From Bacteroidales bacterium (GTDB lineage Bacteria; Bacteroidota; Bacteroidia; Bacteroidales; JAUNSR01): a stretch of 64,000 nt of DNA. Under the pieces are notes generated by a model. The model worked only from the letters and a program-made list of their open reading frames with translations. It was not told the origin of the DNA and did no database searches. The DNA is taken from NCBI GenBank assembly GCA_030539115.1, contig JAUNSR010000017.1, forward strand, positions 1-64,000, written 5' to 3'. The translations under genes and the position numbers were made by a program. This document shows positions 9,420 to 17,049 of this stretch, piece after piece (positions within the stretch are counted from its first letter, which is position 1; every line of letters begins with the position of its first letter).

Positions 9420-11159
9420 TTACCAATCTGAATTTTGAGTCAGGTTCGTATTTCTTTCCATCTCAACAAGAGGTATTGGCCAATTTTCATGTCTTGTCTG
9501 ATAAGCACGCTCATACATCAGCTCCCCATAAATATCATAGGCATTCTCAACCGACGACTTCAACATTCCCCAACGCCTTATATCCCAATACCTTTGACCT
9601 TCACCGGCAAGTTCAAAAGCTCTTTCATCTCTGATTCGCTGAGCCATATCATTTTTACCGCTTACTGCCATCCATGGTTTTCCTGAATTCAACTCAGGCA
9701 TACTAACTCTTCTTCTAATTTTATTAACTTCAACGACAGCCTTATCAACGCTTCCATTTTCATTGTAGGCCTCAGCCAACATCAAAATCACATCCCCCAA
9801 TCTAATTAAAGGAAACTCATAAGGAGTTCGGCTGTATTCTCCCCAATAGCCTTCCAAGTTTCCTGTAGGAATCCATTTTCTCCATAAATAAGAATTCCAG
9901 CCCTCTGAATTACGAATAAAAGCAAGTGCCTCCATAGGAGAACCGCCCTTGGTTGGGTCTGCAAGGACAAATTGCTTTTCCATGGGCTTTGAGCCGGCAT
10001 CAGTTCCTAAATAATGAGAATACGGAGTTATAATATTTAAGCATAAACGCGGATCTCTTTTGCGATAAATATCCATTACCTTTGTTGTATCGCAATTTAA
10101 AACATCTGTGACAATAGTGCTGCCCTGGTCAATGGCAACGCATAAAATATTCCTGCGGAATTTTGAATCTCCCTCATTATACCCGGGATAGATATCATTC
10201 CAATTAAATTTTGTTCCATCCAAATTCTCATACATGTCAATTAACTTTGTTGATGGAACTATTAAATTACTTGCTATAAGTCTCATTGTAGACTTGTTTC
10301 CGAAATATGAAACTATATCCAATGCATATCCCGCTACATTTCCATCTATCGATTGGATGGAAAAAATCATCTCTTTACTCTGTTTTCCATTGTATAACCT
10401 AAACAATTCATCATAATCAGGGTGAAGCTCATACCCGTAATTGTTACTCTTATTATAAACAACCTCCTCAAAATCACTTATTGCCTTAGTCCATTCTTTA
10501 TTAAACAAATAAACTTTTCCTCTTAGTGCATAAGCCGCTCCCTTTGTTGCTCTTCCATAATCAGCAGTAGCCCATGCTACAGGCAAAGCCTCAATAGCAT
10601 CGGTTAAATCGTTTAATACATATTGACGTATCTCTTCGGCAGTCTTACGAGGAGCTGTTACTGTAGCAAACTCTTTATTGATATCACAAGTTTCATCATA
10701 GTAAGGAACGCCGCCCCAACAATTCAACATTCTGAAATAAGCCATTGCACGAAGAAATTTTGCCTCTCCAATAACTTTGGTTTTTACATCTTCATCAATA
10801 TTCATCTGTTTTACATTTCTTATCACTGTGTTTGAGCGGTGAACAAGCTCATAGAGATACTGCCAATGATTTTGTACACCTCCGCTATTTGATGTAAATG
10901 TATTTCCTCTTGACACATCCGACCAAGGTGAAGTTCCATCTGCAATATCACTGCACATATCAAATGTAAATTCCATTCCAAAACACCAAGGTTGCTTCAT
11001 TGCTGCATAAAGTCCTACAGCAGCCTGTTTTGCGTGTGTTTCTGTTTGCCAAAATGTTGAAGAAGACATCTGATCCCCAGGTGCATAGTCCAAACTCTCG
11101 CAACTAAATAATGCAAGCATTGAACTGAAAATTATGAATAATATATTTTTCGATTTCAT
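9420..11159 (-). CDS. susD: SusD/RagB-family outer-membrane glycan-binding lipoprotein
   Basis: Lipoprotein of about 579 aa that acts as the lid of the SusC transporter and binds the target glycan at the cell surface. I start it at the ATG at 11159, giving a lipoprotein signal with lipobox LALFSC; the frame stays open to 11186, but that stretch is part of the upstream repeat. The SusD pattern is clear: the early helical repeat region with HRSNTVIRN and AKFLRAMAYFRM, the TPR-like helices (RGKVYLFNKEWTKAISDFEEV), and the C-terminal PLIRLGDVILMLAEAYNE and RDERAFELAGEGQRYWDIRRWG motifs. It follows susC by 120 nt, a gap largely filled by repeat copy 1. The binding specificity is not visible. Confidence 0.95.
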   Translation of the reverse strand: MKSKNILFIIFSSMLALFSCESLDYAPGDQMSSSTFWQTETHAKQAAVGLYAAMKQPWCFGMEFTFDMCSDIADGTSPWSDVSRGNTFTSNSGGVQNHWQYLYELVHRSNTVIRNVKQMNIDEDVKTKVIGEAKFLRAMAYFRMLNCWGGVPYYDETCDINKEFATVTAPRKTAEEIRQYVLNDLTDAIEALPVAWATADYGRATKGAAYALRGKVYLFNKEWTKAISDFEEVVYNKSNNYGYELHPDYDELFRLYNGKQSKEMIFSIQSIDGNVAGYALDIVSYFGNKSTMRLIASNLIVPSTKLIDMYENLDGTKFNWNDIYPGYNEGDSKFRRNILCVAIDQGSTIVTDVLNCDTTKVMDIYRKRDPRLCLNIITPYSHYLGTDAGSKPMEKQFVLADPTKGGSPMEALAFIRNSEGWNSYLWRKWIPTGNLEGYWGEYSRTPYEFPLIRLGDVILMLAEAYNENGSVDKAVVEVNKIRRRVSMPELNSGKPWMAVSGKNDMAQRIRDERAFELAGEGQRYWDIRRWGMLKSSVENAYDIYGELMYERAYQTRHENWPIPLVEMERNTNLTQNSDW

Positions 11160-11248
11160 TTGTGTATAATTTATTTTTAACATCAAGGTACAAATGCGCC
11201 TTTTATTTACCTTTTGTGAGGTATTTTCTATAGTGAGTTAAGGAGATC
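11160..11248 (-). repeat. Dispersed leader repeat, copy 1 (upstream of susD)
   Basis: Copy of the element also found at 16681, 27022 and 51749. The plus-strand core AAGGTACAAATGCGCC is followed by TTTTATTTACCTT, giving an imperfect palindrome. It runs up to the susD start codon and fills most of the susC-susD gap. Its outer part is more diverged than in the other copies. Confidence 0.8.
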
Positions 11249-11279
11249 ACATTGTTTCCTGTTTTAATACATTAATAAT

Positions 11280-14200
11280 TTAGAATGATATATTTATTCC
11301 TAAAGAATATTGACGCAAAGATGGATATCCAACATTAGCAGCAATCTCAGGATCCAAGCCGGGGAAATTTGTTATTGTAAACAGATTGTCCAAACTTGCA
11401 TATACTTTCAATCTTTCAACAAAAAACCTGTTTGTAATCGATTTCGGAACTGTATAGCCTATTTGTAAATTCTTGCATCTTAAATATGCCGCATTGTGTA
11501 TAAATGCATCACTGGCTATATTATTCTTACCATTGGCATTATTCCTTAATATAGGATACTTTGAATCATAAGGATTGTTTTTAGTCCACGCATTATCCGT
11601 AATATCCTTTATTAACGATTGTCCTAATACTGTTACGAACCTAAATGCCTGATTGTTATAGTAAACTTTATAATTGCCAACACCTTGCAAAAGCATATTG
11701 AAATTAAAATTATTCCATTCCAAGCCAAGGTTTGCACCATAACTAAATCTCGGACTGTTGCCTTTACCAATTTCAACCCTGTCGTCGGTATCTAATTTTC
11801 CATCCTTATTTGCATCTGCATAAAGAAAATCACCTAACTCAGGTCGCTGATAAGTTGCAAAATAGTTTGGGTTCTTATCAACCAAAGTCTGAACATAATC
11901 CAAATCTGATTGATCGCGAACTATCCTATCAACTGTAATAACATATAATTGGTTTATCGGCTTCCCTTCAACAATCTTATAAACACCGTTGATTGATGGG
12001 ACATTCCCCTGAAATTTTGTAACCTCATTGTTCACAAAACCCATATTGATGCCTGCCTTGTAAGTTACTGCCCCGATCTTGTCGGTCCAGTTAACATCAA
12101 AATCAAAACCTTTATTTACAACCTCGCCGGCATTCTGATTAGGCACATTACTCACACCATGTTCCAATGGTACAGGAAGTGAAATCAATATTCCTTTTGT
12201 CTTCTTATTATAAACTTCCAACGATCCTGTAAGTCTGTTGTCCAAAAAGCCATAATCCAAACCTAAATTTGTCATATAGGTGGTCTCCCATGTCAAATTT
12301 GCATTTGATAAGTTTGTCTGCGACAATCCCCCCACAATGGCTCCATTAAGTATATAATTGGTTGTGGAGAACAAAGACTGATACATGTAATAGTTGGATG
12401 TGGCATTATTTCCCAGTGACCCGTAAGATGCTCTTATCTTCAAAGAACTAAGCCATGACTGATAATCTTTCATGAATTCCTCCTGAGTGATACGCCAGCC
12501 TAAAGAAACTGAAGGAAAATATCCCCATCTGTTGTCGGATGAAAATTTTGAAGAACCATCTGTTCTGAAGTTTGCCTCTAACATATATTTATCATCCCAA
12601 GCCAAATTAACACGTCCAAAATATGAACGCATTGCCCATTCATTAAAGTTTGCACCCTCAGGACCGTTTGTTGAACCTGCATCCATAGCAGTAAGCGATT
12701 CGTCAAGCAGGTCATATCTTCTTAAATATTCATTTTCATATTTATTGTATTCCTGGCTTGCTCCAATCATTGCCGTTGCATCCAACTTACTAACTTTGAA
12801 TTCATAACGGGCAGTAACGTCTGAAGTTCTAAATGTATTTTTATAGTTGTAAAATCTAATATATGTCCTTACCACTCCCTCTCTCAGCAATACAGGTCCA
12901 TCAAGAGTAAATCTATATAGATTCCTGTCACAAAGATGCTGCTCTATTTTTCTATCCCAATAGTTATATGAATAGGATCCCTCAATTGTTAATCCCTTTA
13001 TCGGTTTTATTCTTCCATACATTTTTGCTACTGTACGGCGTGTCTTTGTTGGAAAATCACTCTTATAAAACCACATACGACGATAAGGATTGGCATTACT
13101 GACATTTACCTCCTCAGGATTCTGAATACCTCCGTAAAGACCCGTTGCCTTATCATAAAGAGTCATTCCCGGCACTGTGTTAAAAGCGCCATAACCAAAA
13201 ATTACATCCCCTCCCGCTGCAGCATTGTCAGCAGAAGGATTATTTGAATCTAAATATCCAAATAAATTTGTACCAACGCTTAACCATGGTTTAATATCTA
13301 CATCAACATTTGTACGAAGCTGATACCTGTCATAATTGGTATTATATATCATTCCGGGATTATCAATATAACCGAATGATAGGTTATATCTCATTGTCTT
13401 TGAACCTCCTACTGCTGACAAAGTATGATTCTGAACTACAGATGGATGACGGTAAATATGATCCTGCCAATCTGTATTGGGATAAACTGTTGGATTCTTT
13501 CCTGCGTCATTTCTCCACTCCTTAATTTTGCCCTCAGAGAATCTTGTTGCCTGACCATTTGCACTTAAACCACCATTTTGAATCTCCATGTAATCAGCAT
13601 AATCTGTTACAAGATTCAACCTCTTTGCTACATTCTCAAATGAAACATTTCCACTGTAAGTAAGTCTTGAGGTTCCCTCTTCACCTTTTTTGGTGGTAAT
13701 TAAGATAACACCATTGGCTGCCCTTGACCCGTAAATTGAAGAGGATGCTGCATCTTTTAATATTGAAATGGATTCTATATCCTGTGGGTTAATATCGCTT
13801 ATCGAACCGCCTGTCAATCCATCAATTACCACCAATGGACTTGAGTTATTCAAGGTTCCCTGACCTCTGATACGAATTGTTTGAGATTCATAACCGGGAG
13901 TGTTGCCTCCTGAGTTGACTACAGAGAGACCGGCTGCCAACCCGGCAAGTGCATTGGTGGCATTAGTTACAGGACGGTCTCCAATGGCATCAACCTTAAC
14001 TGAAGAAACTGCCCCGGTAACATTAACCTTTTTCTGTGAAGCATATCCAACAACGACCACCTCATCCATGAGCTCTGTATTCTCCAACAATACTACGGTC
14101 ATCTTTGGTGAGGCTTTTATTGACTGACTTTTAAATCCTATATATGAAATGTCCAAAACCGAATTTTCCGGTACATCCTTAAGTATGAAATCACCGTTTT

Positions 14201-14690
14201 CATTTGTAGTCGTACCTTTTGTGCTCCCTTTTATGATAACATTTACACCCACTAAGGGCTGTCTTGATGAATCAGTGACTTTTCCGTTTATTGAAATCGT
14301 GCTTTGTTCTACTGTTTTGACATCTTCAGAAATGCTTTTTTCATTCTTTGCAACAATGACCTGTCTGCCTTTAATCTTATAGGCAAATCCATTGTTGGCA
14401 AACACATCTTCAATAATCTGCTCTATTTTCTTGTCTTTTATATTTATTTCAACCTCTTTCTTCAGCTCTTTCTTAGGACCTTGATAGATAAATATATAGT
14501 CACTGTTGTTCTCTATATACTCTATAAAATCTCCAACGCTCTTATTTAAAACCGGCGCTAAAGCCTCATCATAATACCTATTGCTGTCAACAAATGAAGA
14601 GGCTGAAAGATTCACTGAATAAAAGAATAAAGAAATGCATAATAATTTAAAATAATTAAGCCTTTTTTTTGTGATTAATCTCTTTTTCAT
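11280..14690 (-). CDS. susC: SusC/RagA-family TonB-dependent outer-membrane transporter with STN domain
   Basis: TonB-dependent importer of 1136 aa that, with SusD, takes oligosaccharides across the outer membrane. Order of domains: signal peptide (about 1-31), STN/secretin-TonB N-terminal domain (about 50-115), carboxypeptidase-D-like regulatory domain (about 131-205, GKVTDSSRQPLVGVNV), TonB-box region DEVVVVGY, plug (about 215-330, with RGQGTLNNSSPLVVIDG), and a 22-strand barrel to the C-terminus. The STN domain is the part that signals to a FecR anti-sigma factor, and a fecR gene lies directly upstream, so this receptor is probably both transporter and sensor. The fecR-susC gap carries a hairpin (14740-14770) that may mark a separate promoter or an attenuator. 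Confidence 0.96.
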   Translation of the reverse strand: MKKRLITKKRLNYFKLLCISLFFYSVNLSASSFVDSNRYYDEALAPVLNKSVGDFIEYIENNSDYIFIYQGPKKELKKEVEINIKDKKIEQIIEDVFANNGFAYKIKGRQVIVAKNEKSISEDVKTVEQSTISINGKVTDSSRQPLVGVNVIIKGSTKGTTTNENGDFILKDVPENSVLDISYIGFKSQSIKASPKMTVVLLENTELMDEVVVVGYASQKKVNVTGAVSSVKVDAIGDRPVTNATNALAGLAAGLSVVNSGGNTPGYESQTIRIRGQGTLNNSSPLVVIDGLTGGSISDINPQDIESISILKDAASSSIYGSRAANGVILITTKKGEEGTSRLTYSGNVSFENVAKRLNLVTDYADYMEIQNGGLSANGQATRFSEGKIKEWRNDAGKNPTVYPNTDWQDHIYRHPSVVQNHTLSAVGGSKTMRYNLSFGYIDNPGMIYNTNYDRYQLRTNVDVDIKPWLSVGTNLFGYLDSNNPSADNAAAGGDVIFGYGAFNTVPGMTLYDKATGLYGGIQNPEEVNVSNANPYRRMWFYKSDFPTKTRRTVAKMYGRIKPIKGLTIEGSYSYNYWDRKIEQHLCDRNLYRFTLDGPVLLREGVVRTYIRFYNYKNTFRTSDVTARYEFKVSKLDATAMIGASQEYNKYENEYLRRYDLLDESLTAMDAGSTNGPEGANFNEWAMRSYFGRVNLAWDDKYMLEANFRTDGSSKFSSDNRWGYFPSVSLGWRITQEEFMKDYQSWLSSLKIRASYGSLGNNATSNYYMYQSLFSTTNYILNGAIVGGLSQTNLSNANLTWETTYMTNLGLDYGFLDNRLTGSLEVYNKKTKGILISLPVPLEHGVSNVPNQNAGEVVNKGFDFDVNWTDKIGAVTYKAGINMGFVNNEVTKFQGNVPSINGVYKIVEGKPINQLYVITVDRIVRDQSDLDYVQTLVDKNPNYFATYQRPELGDFLYADANKDGKLDTDDRVEIGKGNSPRFSYGANLGLEWNNFNFNMLLQGVGNYKVYYNNQAFRFVTVLGQSLIKDITDNAWTKNNPYDSKYPILRNNANGKNNIASDAFIHNAAYLRCKNLQIGYTVPKSITNRFFVERLKVYASLDNLFTITNFPGLDPEIAANVGYPSLRQYSLGINISF

Positions 14691-14739
14691 TATACTTTTG
14701 ATTTGTGTTGTCTGTAATTTGTTTATGGATAATTTTATC

Positions 14740-14770
14740 GATCGGATAATATTGGTAGTATTGTCCGATC
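14740..14770. promoter_or_regulatory. Hairpin between fecR and susC
   Basis: A 12-bp inverted repeat with one mismatch (GATCGGATAATA / TATTGTCCGATC) and a 7-nt loop, in the 136-nt gap before susC. The T-run that would make it a terminator is on the plus-strand side, so for the minus-strand genes it is better seen as an mRNA structure or a protein-binding site. Function is unknown. Confidence 0.45.
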
Positions 14771-14826
14771 TTTTTTATTTCTACTATATCATAGGCAATG
14801 ATTTTTTAGTTAGTATCTCGTATTTA

Positions 14827-15906
14827 TTATTTGTCCATTATTAAAAAACACTTCTCATGACCATCTATATTCAATTTGTTTATGCTTTCTTCCAATATTT
14901 CAATCACCTCTTCTATTGAATCGCACAAATCGAGTTTGCCTGTAAGTATTTGATTAGATATCTCATTATCACATCTTATATTCCTGCCATAATATCTTGA
15001 TAGTTGAAATATGACCTCATTTATAGTCTTGTCATCGAGTATCATGATATTATCTTTCCAACTTATAAATCTTGAAACATCAATATTGTCTTTAACCAAT
15101 CTGTTCTGTTCAAATTTCGCAATCTGTGAATTTGTCAACTCAACCCTTTCATTCTCCGATGTCGTTACTTCGACTTTTCCTCTCACAAGAACCACATACG
15201 GAGATTCATCCCTATATGAAGAGACATCAAAAGTCGTTCCTAAAACTTTGATATCCATCTTTTTTGTCCTAACTATAAAAGGCGCATCTGCATTATGAGC
15301 TACATCAAGATAAACTTCGCCGTCAACCTCAATCTCCCTAATCTGCTTGTCAAAAACAGATGGATATGAAACGTTTGTGCCTGCGTTTATATACATTACT
15401 GTGCCATCAGAAAGAGTTAAATTAATATGCTTTCCATTAGGGACCTTAATGTGGTTAATTACACTTTTAGGCTGATTGACAGACACATCCAAATCATTCA
15501 ATTTGTTATTTACTTTTATCTCACCATTTTTATCGTAAATAACGGATGCATCATTGTCCAATCTTATTTTTTTATTATCAGTAAATAATATGACATCATC
15601 CGCAGAATCATTATCATACAATGCAAAATCATCAGTTGGCTTATACTCTTTACAGTCGTTGTGATTTAAATGGATAACGCTCATCGCTATCAATGCAACG
15701 ATTGAGGCTGCAACAGAGAACGGAACTAAATATTTTTTCCTTCTCAAAACAGTCTTTTTATCTATGTCCTCCCTCTCAAGCGCCAATTTCACCTGATTCC
15801 AACCCTCATTTATTGAATCTTCATCAATCCTCTCTGCCTCTTTAATCAGAGATATAAGGTCCTTCACATTATCATTAATATCGTGTTTCTTCTTTCTTGA
15901 ATACAT
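14827..15906 (-). CDS. FecR-family anti-sigma factor
   Basis: Inner-membrane anti-sigma/sigma regulator of 359 aa. A cytoplasmic N-terminal part (about 1-58) is followed by one membrane helix (about 59-80). The periplasmic side has the FecR domain (about 150-250, with PNGKHINLTLSDGTVMYINAG and EVDGEVYLDVAHN) and a C-terminal DUF4974-type domain (about 285-355) that usually contacts the STN domain of its partner receptor. The neighbours, an ECF sigma gene upstream and susC with STN domain downstream, complete the trans-envelope signalling chain. Gaps of 129 nt to the sigma gene and 136 nt to susC are large for a tight operon, so internal promoters are possible. Confidence 0.93.
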   Translation of the reverse strand: MYSRKKKHDINDNVKDLISLIKEAERIDEDSINEGWNQVKLALEREDIDKKTVLRRKKYLVPFSVAASIVALIAMSVIHLNHNDCKEYKPTDDFALYDNDSADDVILFTDNKKIRLDNDASVIYDKNGEIKVNNKLNDLDVSVNQPKSVINHIKVPNGKHINLTLSDGTVMYINAGTNVSYPSVFDKQIREIEVDGEVYLDVAHNADAPFIVRTKKMDIKVLGTTFDVSSYRDESPYVVLVRGKVEVTTSENERVELTNSQIAKFEQNRLVKDNIDVSRFISWKDNIMILDDKTINEVIFQLSRYYGRNIRCDNEISNQILTGKLDLCDSIEEVIEILEESINKLNIDGHEKCFLIMDK

Positions 15907-16035
15907 ATCTACATTATTTGCAGGTAATTATACTTTTCTTGCAGCTATATAACTGACGCTGTCAAAAACATAGCCCTTTTAAATAAAATACATTTACTTA
16001 AATACATTTCATCACTTTACAAAGTACTCATCCCT

Positions 16036-16605
16036 CTAAATTTTAACTTTATTCTTTTTTGATTCTTGCTCAACAAGAAGTGAGCGCATTTTGGTCAGCG
16101 CTCTGAAAAGAAGATTTTTGCTCGATTGATGATTGATATTGAAAAGGTCAGCTATCTCATCATGCGACAGCTCCTTTATATAATACAGATATATTATCTC
16201 CTTTTGACGCGATGGCAAGGAATTATAAGCTTTTAGCAGGCTTTGGTTCTCTTTATTGGAAAGTATTTCTGTTGATAAACTACTCAGCGACTCCTTTTCT
16301 ATCAGCAATTCATTCGGGTAAAACCGGAATTTGTATTTTCTCAGGGCTTCTGACTTTAAGGTGTTTAATAAGGTATTCCTAAAAGACTTGATTAAATAGA
16401 ATTTCACCGATTCTGTAGAGGAAAGATTCTGATAGTTATTGATTAGCTTTACGAATAAATTTTGGATACAGTCTTTTACGAGATCATTATCATTACATAT
16501 CTTAATCCCGTAATTGAATAATAATTCATAATATTTTTTATAGAAATATTCAAATGAATCTATATTTCCCTTTAAACATAGCAGCCAAATATCCTCTTCT
16601 TCCAT
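16036..16605 (-). CDS. RNA polymerase sigma factor, ECF type
   Basis: Sigma factor of 189 aa in the sigma-70 ECF group. Region 2 lies at about residues 20-88 (FEYFYKKYYELLFNYG, VKDCIQNLFVKLINNY) and region 4 at about 125-180 (LPSRQKEIIYLYYIKELSH with a helix-turn-helix after it). Length and layout match the ECF factors that drive polysaccharide utilization loci in Bacteroidota. With the FecR and STN-SusC encoded downstream it should turn on the locus when SusC engages its glycan. Its start codon lies 75 nt downstream of the end of dispersed repeat copy 2. Confidence 0.94.
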   Translation of the reverse strand: MEEEDIWLLCLKGNIDSFEYFYKKYYELLFNYGIKICNDNDLVKDCIQNLFVKLINNYQNLSSTESVKFYLIKSFRNTLLNTLKSEALRKYKFRFYPNELLIEKESLSSLSTEILSNKENQSLLKAYNSLPSRQKEIIYLYYIKELSHDEIADLFNINHQSSKNLLFRALTKMRSLLVEQESKKNKVKI

Positions 16606-17049
16606 AAATTCAATTAATAATGGAATAAATATTTAAAACCAAGAATATTCATTCGTTGATAAATATAATTAATTTTTCATTTATATATTATTTATTTTTA
16701 ACACTAAGGTATAAATGCGCCTTTTATATACCCTTTGTTGAGTATCTCAACTTCAGGTAAGTTATGGCGATTTTATTAATTAATATTTATATTAACATTA
16801 ACACATAATCTTCTTTTAGCAATGATTATGAATAAACAGAACAATTTTTACCGAACTTTTTAACTTTCAATATCTTAGTTTCTAAAACCTAATATTTATT
16901 TCTTCAAATTTATGTAAGAATAATTCAAATGATATTACAACAATAATAAATTACTGATTTAATGAGGATTCTCTATATTGCATCAAATCGCTATACATTT
17001 TGCTCAATTAAAGTCTTAGGCTCACAGTGTTTTTATTCCTCTTTACCAA
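16606..17049. other. Intergenic region upstream of the sigma factor gene
   Basis: This 444-nt AT-rich gap contains dispersed repeat copy 2 (16681-16778) and a short inverted repeat CATAATC/GATTATG at 16802-16828. No coding potential was seen. It should also hold the end of the transcript of the beta-helix gene, but no convincing terminator was found. Confidence 0.5.
16681..16778 (-). repeat. Dispersed leader repeat, copy 2 (upstream of the sigma factor gene)
   Basis: The plus-strand core reads AAGGTATAAATGCGCC then TTTTATATACCCTT. The outer part (GTATCTCAACTT and GTTATGG) matches copy 3 closely. The ATG that abuts the element here opens a frame of only three codons (ATG AAA AAT TAA), and the sigma start codon lies 75 nt further on. 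Confidence 0.75.

Noticed and set aside
9233..9634. A 133-aa plus-strand open frame spanning the susD end and the following gap
   Set aside because: It covers the susD C-terminus in antisense and the terminator hairpin; no family resemblance.
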